From Fibrobacter sp. (lineage in GTDB: Bacteria > Fibrobacterota > Fibrobacteria > Fibrobacterales > Fibrobacteraceae), in NCBI GenBank assembly GCA_012523035.1, contig JAAYJH010000104.1, forward strand, positions 1 to 35,500: a DNA stretch of 35,500 nt, read 5' to 3'. The notes below the pieces were generated by a model, which saw only the letters and a program-made list of their open reading frames with translations, was not told the origin of the DNA and did no database searches. Position 1 is the first letter of the stretch; every line of letters starts with the position of its first letter. The position numbers and the translations under genes were made by a program. Positions 25,019 through 32,011 of the stretch are shown here, one piece after another.

Positions 25019-25071
25019 TTGAGCCTGTCGAAGTGTGCTACACTGAGCCTGTCGAAGTGCGTGCCAGAAAA
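25019..25071 (+). repeat. Tandem GAGCCTGTCGAAG repeat joined to GCGTGCCAGAAAA
   Basis: GAGCCTGTCGAAGT occurs twice, 24 bases apart (25021-25034 and 25045-25058). The second copy continues into GCGTGCCAGAAAA. The 27-base stretch 25045-25071 is repeated exactly, inverted, at 34574-34600. GAGCCTGTCGAAG-type sequences are recurrent intergenic repeats in many bacterial genomes, possibly REP-like. The rest of gap 24933-25354 holds repeat copy 2 and a related piece GATGCGTGTCC near 25169; no gene seen. Confidence 0.8.
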
Positions 25072-25221
25072 AGATATACTTCTTAAGAAACTTCCCTCTT
25101 GCAACTTCGAGTTTTAAACTTTCTAAATCACCCGCTCATCTCGTATGGATTGCCACAATAATGGTGCGATGCGTGTCCAAAAAAAGTAGTTTATCTGTAA
25201 ACACTGTCAGCTTTCAGCTTT

Positions 25222-25248
25222 AAAAAAGCCAGGCGTGTCTGAGACTTC
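25222..25248 (+). repeat. Dispersed intergenic repeat, copy 2
   Basis: A6GCC followed by AGGCGTGTCTGAGACTTC, near-identical to copies at 17759-17785 and, inverted, 34506-34531. It lies between the pdxB start and the TPR gene end, on the left side of the TonB operon. Confidence 0.8.
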
Positions 25249-25354
25249 AATCTTTTTAGGTGTATGATGTTGGAATTTCAGATGTTTTTTGGTTTGAAGT
25301 TTTTGCTTTTGAATGTGCCCATGAGTTTTGTGGAAATAGAATGAAAAGCGTACA

Positions 25355-26401
25355 TCAGTCATTCCAATTTAAAATTTCGGCTTGGATAGAGGCGTCTTGT
25401 GGGTAATAGAATAGTGTTTTTTTTAAGAGGCGAAGTGCTTCTTTTGTGTTTTTGGAGTGCTGGGCTTCGTATGCTAGGTTTTTAAGTCCATACAAGGCTT
25501 CTGGATTTTTTAATTTGGCGGCTTGTTCGTATGCTTCTTCGGCTCGCTCCCACCAACGAAGTTCGTAGGCTAAGTTCCCTAAAAATATGGCGGCGTCCGA
25601 ATAGGTGCTATCGATTTGCAAGGCTTCGTTTAAGATTTCCATAGCCATATATTCCTGCTTGTTTTCGGCCAATACATCGGCTAATTTGTATAATAAATCG
25701 ACTTGATTTGGATTTAGATGGAGCGCTTCTCTGTATGCACTAGCGGCTGCATCCATATTTTTTTGTAGGCGTTCTATGTCCCCGAGATAAATCAAAAAAT
25801 CCACTTCTTCTGGAATTTGATGAAAGGCTTTTCGGACCAAGTCCGTTGCTTTTTCAAATTCTTCTAAGGCGATATGAGCTTCGGAAACTTGATAGATGAC
25901 GCTTATATCCAAAGGATCTAGTTCGTATGCTTTATTGAATGCCCTCAGTGCACCAACAGGGTCGCCTATTTTATGATAAGCTTCTCCCAAAAAAAGCCAT
26001 GCTGAAAAATGATTGGGTTCTATGTCTAAGCCTCGTTGATATGCAGCAATGCTTTCTGGGTACAATTTTAGTCTAAAATATACTGAGGCTAAATTAAAAA
26101 TCGCTGGCACAAAAGAGCCTTTGGAAAAATCCACAGACTTTCTAAATGCAGCCAGAGATTCAGGGTATTTTTCTAGTTGATAATAACTGTTTCCAATATT
26201 GAAGCTAACAGCGACAGGGTCGGCTCCCCTAAGCAAGGCTTTTTGGTATAGAATAATGGCCTGAGTGAAACGAGATTGTTGATACAATGCATTGGCTCTA
26301 TCTAATAAAACACCTGGTCCTTGATTTGCAAAAACAAGTGGACTTGAAAAAATCAAAATAAATATCCAGTGATTCCATCGCACAAAAACACCTCTCTCCA
26401 T
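25355..26401 (-). CDS. Periplasmic TPR protein of the TonB operon
   Basis: 348 residues from ATG at 26401, 4 bases after the TonB stop; the N-terminal extension of the open frame is rejected as it overlaps tonB. A signal peptide (WNHWIFILIFSSPLVFA) is followed by about nine TPR helix pairs (SFNIGNSYYQLEKYPESLAAFRKSV..., AWLFLGEAYHKIGDPVGALRAFNKA..., AIFLGNLAYELRWWERAEEAYEQAA). TonB2/TtpC-type operons of other bacteria end with such a protein. It probably scaffolds the complex in the periplasm. It is the last gene of the operon; no T-run hairpin was seen directly downstream. Confidence 0.88.
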   Translation of the reverse strand: MERGVFVRWNHWIFILIFSSPLVFANQGPGVLLDRANALYQQSRFTQAIILYQKALLRGADPVAVSFNIGNSYYQLEKYPESLAAFRKSVDFSKGSFVPAIFNLASVYFRLKLYPESIAAYQRGLDIEPNHFSAWLFLGEAYHKIGDPVGALRAFNKAYELDPLDISVIYQVSEAHIALEEFEKATDLVRKAFHQIPEEVDFLIYLGDIERLQKNMDAAASAYREALHLNPNQVDLLYKLADVLAENKQEYMAMEILNEALQIDSTYSDAAIFLGNLAYELRWWERAEEAYEQAAKLKNPEALYGLKNLAYEAQHSKNTKEALRLLKKTLFYYPQDASIQAEILNWND

Positions 26402-26405
26402 TATT

Positions 26406-27056
26406 TTAGTCTCTAAACTTGACTTCAAAAGCTTGCTCCATACCACAAAAAGAAACTGCTTTTCCATTTTTTTGAGCGGGATTGAATTGCATTTGCATTA
26501 AAGCTTGCTTTCCCGATTCTGCGAGGCCTTTTCCTGTTGGACTTTCCTCTAGTATTTTTATTTCGTACGCACTTCCTTGTGTGTCTACACAAAAAGAAAT
26601 CCTCAATATAGCGTCTTGCTCTGCATCTCTAATAGCTGCCGGAGCATTAAATGAAGGGAGCCTGCGACTAGAAGGTTTTTCATCGACACCATCTTCTGTT
26701 TTACCCATATTTCCAGTTCGTATATCTGTAATCAATTCTTCGTTAATACTTGCTCCTCCTGTTGCTCCTATAGTACTTAAATCCATGGAAAAACGAGGAC
26801 CACTTTTGGGACTTCGATTTTTGGAGGGCTGCCGCTTGGGTTTTTGTTGGGGTTTTTGAGGTTTTATTTCTTTTTGTATTTCTTCTGGTTTTTGTACTTT
26901 TACCTCTGTTTTTGTGTATTTTTTTAAATGAGAAAATTCACCTTTTATAAAAAAATGAGCCAAACTAACCGAAAACACCAATATCAAACTAGATAAAGTG
27001 GCGAAAAACAGCAATAATAAAGATTTTAGTAGTCGTTTAAGAAACTTCATAGGCAT
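26406..27056 (-). CDS. tonB: TonB energy-transducing protein
   Basis: 216 residues: one N-terminal transmembrane helix (about 10-37), then a Pro/Lys-rich spacer (VQKPEEIQKEIKPQKPQQKPKRQPSK), a Ser/Gly linker, and a C-terminal TonB domain (about 145-216, DAILRISFCVDTQGSAYEIKIL...ALMQMQFNPAQKNGKAVSFCGMEQAFEVKFRD). The spacer is short, as in TonB2-type proteins. It would span the periplasm and touch the plug of the receptor encoded at the head of the operon. It abuts exbD (27057) with no gap. Two Cys in the C-terminal domain (SFC...FCG) could form a disulfide. Confidence 0.93.
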   Translation of the reverse strand: MPMKFLKRLLKSLLLLFFATLSSLILVFSVSLAHFFIKGEFSHLKKYTKTEVKVQKPEEIQKEIKPQKPQQKPKRQPSKNRSPKSGPRFSMDLSTIGATGGASINEELITDIRTGNMGKTEDGVDEKPSSRRLPSFNAPAAIRDAEQDAILRISFCVDTQGSAYEIKILEESPTGKGLAESGKQALMQMQFNPAQKNGKAVSFCGMEQAFEVKFRD

Positions 27057-27461
27057 TTATTGTGTTTGAGCGGCAATAGAGACCTTTTTTACACCTGTTA
27101 AATTACAAATATCGATCACTTCTACCAAAACTCCGGTGACAGCCCCCTTGTCTGCAATGATCACTGCTTCTCGATCTGGTGTTTTGGATAAAATTTGTTT
27201 TAAAACATCTTTTAAGGAGTTGATATCGACTTGTCTTTCGTGTATATGGATCGAACCTTCTCTGGTAATAGCGATTAAAATATTTTCTTTTTCTAATTGA
27301 CTTGCACTTTGTGCTTCTGGTTTGCTCACATCCACCCCAGTTTCTCGAATAAAAGAAGATGTCACCACAAAAAAGATCAATAAAATAAAGACAATGTCCA
27401 TTAGGGGCCCCATATCCAAGCCCATTTCTTTTCTTTTTCGACGCGGTAGATTAAAATCCAT
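27057..27461 (-). CDS. exbD: ExbD proton-channel component
   Basis: 134 residues. A basic N-terminus (MDFNLPRRKRKE) is followed by one transmembrane helix (LMDIVFILLIFFVVTSSF) with the conserved membrane Asp22 (E. coli Asp25), and a periplasmic domain (about 45-134) with ITREGSIHIHERQVD and AVIIADKGAVTGVLVEVIDICN. It forms the proton channel with ExbB and drives TonB. It is directly adjacent to exbB and tonB, so all are translated from one mRNA. Confidence 0.95.
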   Translation of the reverse strand: MDFNLPRRKRKEMGLDMGPLMDIVFILLIFFVVTSSFIRETGVDVSKPEAQSASQLEKENILIAITREGSIHIHERQVDINSLKDVLKQILSKTPDREAVIIADKGAVTGVLVEVIDICNLTGVKKVSIAAQTQ

Positions 27462-28106
27462 TCAAGACTCCTCTGCCATTGAATTTGCAATGATAGTGAC
27501 GCCTAATTCTATTTGTTCTTGAATCAATAAAATTCTCTCTTCTAAGCGTTGTTTTAATAAAGTTAAAGGAAAAGCAATTAAAAGACCGCTTTGTGTGGTG
27601 ATCAATGCTTCTGATATGCCATCTGCCATTAAGACTGGATTTTGATTCCCGTACAATGTGATCACATTAAAAGTAGCGACCATCCCTGTCACTGTGCCTA
27701 AAAGCCCCAACAAAGGTGCAGCCCTCGCCATCATAGAAATCACATGAGTTCCTTTTTCAAGGTATCGACTGCTTTGCATTTGCCTTAAGAAAATGCTTTG
27801 CTGAAATTCTACAGCCGAAAGTCCCACTAAATCCAAAGCATAACACAGCTCTCTCGCGACTATCCCAGATTTACTAGAGAGTATCTTTTTTGCTTGTGTA
27901 AAACCTTCTTTTTCTATGGAAATCCTTAAATCCTCTACATTTTTCACCACATCTGTTTTAAAATAATCACCCCCAATCCTCCACCAGCTTGCATACAAAA
28001 AATAAAAGCCAAATGCTCCTGTTATCAATATAGGAAGCATCAAAACACCCCCTGCTTCATAGGTGCCTTGGAGAGATTCTATAAATAAATACGCGGTGTT
28101 GCTCAT
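27462..28106 (-). CDS. exbB: ExbB-family proton channel protein (second MotA/TolQ/ExbB subunit)
   Basis: 214 residues with three transmembrane helices: EAGGVLMLPILITGAFGFYFLY near the N-terminus, and RAAPLLGLLGTVTGMVATFNVI with GGISEALITTQSGLLIAFPLTLL-like segments at the C-terminal half, the MotA/TolQ/ExbB signature. A helical cytoplasmic segment separates them. It starts 1 base after the TtpC stop. Together with TtpC and ExbD it forms the inner-membrane motor. Confidence 0.95.
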   Translation of the reverse strand: MSNTAYLFIESLQGTYEAGGVLMLPILITGAFGFYFLYASWWRIGGDYFKTDVVKNVEDLRISIEKEGFTQAKKILSSKSGIVARELCYALDLVGLSAVEFQQSIFLRQMQSSRYLEKGTHVISMMARAAPLLGLLGTVTGMVATFNVITLYGNQNPVLMADGISEALITTQSGLLIAFPLTLLKQRLEERILLIQEQIELGVTIIANSMAEES

Positions 28107-28107
28107 T

Positions 28108-29622
28108 TTAAGAGTCCTTAAACAATTGATTCAAAAGAGACATGCTCTGCACATAAAGTTCACTCGTGACTTGCTCCACTTTTTCACTCAAAAAACCATG
28201 CAAAAGCATCACTGGAATGGCAATCAAAAGTCCCGTCTCCGTAGTGATCAGAGCTTCAGAAATCCCGCCTGCAAGCACACGAGCATCGTTGGTCCCTACT
28301 TCTGTAATCACTGTAAACAATGTGATAATCCCAGTCACTGTCCCTAACAATCCTAACAAAGGAGCGATAGTCCCAAGAGCGGCTATAAAGCCCATTCGCT
28401 TTTCTAATTTTGGTTGCTCCCTAAGCAAAGCCTCTTGCAATGCTTTTTCTGCTGTTTCTCGTGTGGCGAAAGCATGTTGAAGCACACTCCACAAAACCAT
28501 AGAAAGACTGGTGTTATATCGAAGGCATAAATCCATAGCTTCATTTATTTTTTTCTCTTTCAACATCGTTTTTAAGCGTTTGTCAAAACGCCTGCTCAAA
28601 CGCCCCTTTTTTGTTAAAACCAAAAATCGTTCCAAAGAAAACACTAATGCTAATAACGCTGTCAAAGCCAATGGGTACATCACAATCCCACCTTTATTGA
28701 ACCAGTCTATAAAAGCGGTTTTTAGATTTTTTTCTTCTACTTTTACGCTAAGTTCTTTGATACTTTTGTTTTGCAAAACATCTATCGGTATCCAAACCAG
28801 ACTATCACTTTGACTTTTTGAAAGCGCTTGACGAATGTTTTTTTCTAAATGATCGCTCAATTGATGATTCCATTCAAAAATTTTCCCTTGCAATGCCCCC
28901 GTTCTAATCAAGGTTTGCACTCCTTCATTTTCGAGGGCCACCTCTGCCAAAAAAACGGTCCCTAGCCTCAAGTGATTCACTTTTACATCTGGATTTAAGC
29001 CTATCATAGAATAGCGTTGCTCTAAATTTTGAGTGTAAGTCCAAGCGTGTCTTTGCAAAAGCTCTTCATAAAAGCCACTTATCCCTAAAATAAAGTTGGG
29101 TCTTTTTTGCTCTAAAGCGTTTTTTGAAGCAGTCAATTGCAGCATACGATTTTCTAAGTTTAGTGGAAAAGAACCTGGTAATTCTTCTAGACTTTTTTGA
29201 ATGAAAATAGAGATTTGTTTTTGAAAGGCCTCTAAACTCGATTCCGCTTCACTCGCCCTTTCTTCAAAGACTCCGGTGGCTGTTTTGGATTGAATCCACT
29301 CCTCTGAAAGCCGCCCTAAATCAGTGGACAGCTTAGAATAACGAGACTCTAAATTTCTAAGTTGAGATTGGTATTCTTCGGTGAGTAAGTTTTCTTGGTA
29401 TTTAGCTCTCCAATGGGTCGCTTCTAGCTTTTCTAATTGGTTTGCCTTTTCTAAGCGTATTCGAATCAGAGCATCGACTTCATTTTTAAGTTTTTGAGTT
29501 TTCACTTGATTCAATGAATCTTGTAAAAATGCATTTCGGTCCACTTTATTTGCAAAAGACACACTTATAAAGACTAAAGCGAATAAAAAAGCCCTTGTCA
29601 TTTTATTCAAATGGATGCTCAT
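28108..29622 (-). CDS. TtpC-type large ExbB-like protein with periplasmic coiled coil
   Basis: 504 residues from ATG at 29622, in a 4-base ATGA overlap with the DUF3450 stop and preceded by AGGAGG; the longer open frame upstream is rejected. A signal sequence (MTRAFLFALVFISVSFA) is followed by a long charged coiled coil (about 20-180), a periplasmic region, a transmembrane helix (about 305-330, GGIVMYPLALTALLALVFSLERFLVL), and the MotA/TolQ/ExbB domain with FIAALGTIAPLLGLLGTVTG and GGISEALITTETGLLIAIPVMLL. This architecture matches TtpC, the extra component of TonB2 systems in Vibrio, where it is required for TonB2-dependent uptake. Its role here is inferred from that family. Confidence 0.9.
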   Translation of the reverse strand: MSIHLNKMTRAFLFALVFISVSFANKVDRNAFLQDSLNQVKTQKLKNEVDALIRIRLEKANQLEKLEATHWRAKYQENLLTEEYQSQLRNLESRYSKLSTDLGRLSEEWIQSKTATGVFEERASEAESSLEAFQKQISIFIQKSLEELPGSFPLNLENRMLQLTASKNALEQKRPNFILGISGFYEELLQRHAWTYTQNLEQRYSMIGLNPDVKVNHLRLGTVFLAEVALENEGVQTLIRTGALQGKIFEWNHQLSDHLEKNIRQALSKSQSDSLVWIPIDVLQNKSIKELSVKVEEKNLKTAFIDWFNKGGIVMYPLALTALLALVFSLERFLVLTKKGRLSRRFDKRLKTMLKEKKINEAMDLCLRYNTSLSMVLWSVLQHAFATRETAEKALQEALLREQPKLEKRMGFIAALGTIAPLLGLLGTVTGIITLFTVITEVGTNDARVLAGGISEALITTETGLLIAIPVMLLHGFLSEKVEQVTSELYVQSMSLLNQLFKDS

Positions 29623-30440
29623 GGTTCCTCCTGGATCGACAAAGAAAGAGGAAGCACCACCATTTGAGGGGCTTTTCTTGCTTGTTTTACATCTATAGCC
29701 AACTTTATAGCTTCTCGTTCCGACAAGTTCAAATCTTCCACCCATTCATAGTTTATCTTCGCATTTTTTTGAGATCGTTTTAAAGCACCATAAACCGTGT
29801 TGTTTTCATCTGAATAAACCATCCATTGATTCCCAATCCTTAGGAGTCTGGCGTTGATCACATCTCCAGAATTTCTCTGTAAAGGCGTATGGATAATCAC
29901 GATTTCATCTCCAAATCGGATTTCTTCTTCGATTAGAGATTTTAACCTAATAAAAGCTTCTTCTTCTCTTGCATTTTCACTTTGAATGTCTCTCAATAAG
30001 GCTCTAGCCCTTTCTATTCGAGTTTCTCGTTCCCATGGAAGACTCTGTTCTATTTGTGAAATCAGTTTTTGAGTGAACTTTTCTAAAACTTTAGCCACAG
30101 CATTCCTTTCACTCTGAATTTTAGCTGTTTTTAATTTAAAAGAGTTTTGTTTTGACACTTCTTCTTTTAAATTTTCTGCCATTTTTTGAATTTTCACTTG
30201 CAATGAATCCAGTTCTATGCTTCTTTTATTTAAGTTTTTTTGGTAACGCTTTTCTAAATCTTGGTATCGTTTTTGATCTTCTGATTTCCAGCGATTAGCC
30301 TGTTCTATTTTTTCGTTTAATTTATTGATTTCATATTCTAAACTCAGCTTTTGATTTTCTAAATCTCGAATTTCAGAGGCAGACACACTCGTTATAACAG
30401 CCAAAAAGAAAAAGAACAGTTTTTGCTTTATTTTTTTCAT
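29619..30440 (-). CDS. DUF3450 periplasmic coiled-coil protein of the TonB2-type system
   Basis: 273 residues from ATG at 30440 (MKKIKQKLFFFFLAVITSVSAS), a signal peptide; the upstream in-frame ATGs are rejected because the lipoprotein stop lies 14 bases before this one. A long coiled coil (about 25-135, EIRDLENQKLSLEYEINKLNEKIEQ...) is followed by a C-terminal domain with LPWERETRIERARALLRDI and YGALKR...WVEDLNLSEREAIKLAIDV, fitting DUF3450. DUF3450 genes regularly precede ttpC in TonB2 operons; the precise role is unknown, probably linking TtpC to the periplasm. Confidence 0.87.
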   Translation of the reverse strand: MKKIKQKLFFFFLAVITSVSASEIRDLENQKLSLEYEINKLNEKIEQANRWKSEDQKRYQDLEKRYQKNLNKRSIELDSLQVKIQKMAENLKEEVSKQNSFKLKTAKIQSERNAVAKVLEKFTQKLISQIEQSLPWERETRIERARALLRDIQSENAREEEAFIRLKSLIEEEIRFGDEIVIIHTPLQRNSGDVINARLLRIGNQWMVYSDENNTVYGALKRSQKNAKINYEWVEDLNLSEREAIKLAIDVKQARKAPQMVVLPLSLSIQEEP

Positions 30441-30454
30441 GGGATAGCCTATTT

Positions 30455-32011
30455 TTAAATGGAATTTTCTTTCAAATAAATACATTGTAAATCCTCTTGA
30501 TTTTCTGAGCACCATCGTTGCACTTCTTTTTTTAAGACACTAGAATATTGATTTTGTAAACGGTATCGACTTACCATCGCACTGCCACATTGTGGAAATT
30601 CCTTAAAATTAAAATAACGATCTGAACACCAAATCCAAAGTTGTTCTTTGGCATCATTCCATTCTTTTTTATCCAAAGCCTCGTCTTTTAAACTATCGCA
30701 ATTCACTAAATTAGTATTTTTATAGTGACTCGAAATGCAATAAGTTTGTAAAGCTTCTTGGTAGGCTATGTTTTTCTCTTTTTCACTTAAAGATTTTGGT
30801 AAATATTCCTCCCAATTCGAGTGTTCCTCTAAAAATGTCTTTTTTATAGCAGAGCTTGCACAAGCAGCTACACTATAGAGCGTGTCAGCACAAAGGGAGT
30901 CTATGTGCAAACGGCAAGAGGCTGTTTTTTTCTCGGCATTCACGCATTGCTCCACACCAATTTTAAAATAACTTTGGTGTTCTCCTTTTAAAAACATATC
31001 ATATTTTAGCTTTAACATTCCAGAAAACACACCCATCCCATTTTTTATATTTGTTTTGGGTTTTATTCGTGGGTCATCTGCACCATTCACCAGTGTTCTT
31101 TTGTAATCTGCATAAGCTTCATCAGTCGCATAAAAATAAAGTGTGACAGGTCCAAAAGGGAGCTCTCCAGCAGTGATGGTGAGGGTGTCCAATGCACTAT
31201 AAGCTCCAATCGAAATATTTTCTACATAAGACCTTTGGCTTAAAGAATCAAAAGGAGAATACAACGGAAAAGCCAAGGAATCCGGTTTTAAGCTTAACAT
31301 TTGAGTCAAATAATGATTCATAGAACTATTCACTGATTCTCCTCCAAGACTTGGACTATACTGAAGTATCATTAAAACCCCTCCCACTGATTTGTCATAA
31401 TCTGTCACTATTTTGTAAATCTCCAAATCCAAAGGGTATTCAAAACCCTGAAGCTCAGGCACTCCTTGTTTCAAAGAATCAGCAACATCTATGTGCTGCT
31501 TAAAAGCAATAGGAGCATAAAAGTTTTTAATTTGAAAAAAATTGGGTGTCTTTGCCACCGCAGAATACTTCGATTTTGTTTTCACCTGGGCACTATCCCA
31601 CTCAAAAACAGCCTCTAACTCATAAGGAGTAGCCGAGAGGACTCTGTACTCTTCTGGAGCAGAAAAACAATTAGGATTGTCCTCTTCTGCCTTTAATTCT
31701 AGATCCAACAAACCTTTATCTTCGTATTCTCCCATGACCTTAACAGAAGCCCTTTCATAAAAAGCAAAGGGATATGCGTTGCTTTCTTTTAAATCTAAAA
31801 GAGGTGCAAAACAAAGCACCGGAGCTTCTCCCACCACTATGTGCCCCACTGTGTAAACTCCCCTATACGGCTCTTCTTTTTCTGGGTAATATTCCCAAGG
31901 GCCTTGCAAGCAAGCCGTCATAAGAAAAGAAAAAAACAAGAAAAACACAAGGATTTTTTCCTTAAAAACGGCAACAATACCATTTGCATTTTTTTTAGAA
32001 ATAATATTCAT
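30455..32011 (-). CDS. Outer-membrane lipoprotein, DUF4249-like, with Cys-rich extension
   Basis: 518 residues. The N-terminal hydrophobic stretch ends in a lipobox (FLMTAC), so it is probably a lipoprotein. The body has features of DUF4249 (YSAVAKTPNFFQIKNFYAPIAF and DPRIKPKTNIKNGMGVFSG), a Bacteroidetes family that sits beside TonB-dependent receptors. This match is by eye. The last 165 or so residues contain ten Cys (C356-C510 approximately) and appear as an extra module. The start codon overlaps the receptor stop by 17 bases, typical of a tight operon. It is a candidate surface or periplasmic partner of the receptor. Confidence 0.72.
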   Translation of the reverse strand: MNIISKKNANGIVAVFKEKILVFFLFFSFLMTACLQGPWEYYPEKEEPYRGVYTVGHIVVGEAPVLCFAPLLDLKESNAYPFAFYERASVKVMGEYEDKGLLDLELKAEEDNPNCFSAPEEYRVLSATPYELEAVFEWDSAQVKTKSKYSAVAKTPNFFQIKNFYAPIAFKQHIDVADSLKQGVPELQGFEYPLDLEIYKIVTDYDKSVGGVLMILQYSPSLGGESVNSSMNHYLTQMLSLKPDSLAFPLYSPFDSLSQRSYVENISIGAYSALDTLTITAGELPFGPVTLYFYATDEAYADYKRTLVNGADDPRIKPKTNIKNGMGVFSGMLKLKYDMFLKGEHQSYFKIGVEQCVNAEKKTASCRLHIDSLCADTLYSVAACASSAIKKTFLEEHSNWEEYLPKSLSEKEKNIAYQEALQTYCISSHYKNTNLVNCDSLKDEALDKKEWNDAKEQLWIWCSDRYFNFKEFPQCGSAMVSRYRLQNQYSSVLKKEVQRWCSENQEDLQCIYLKENSI

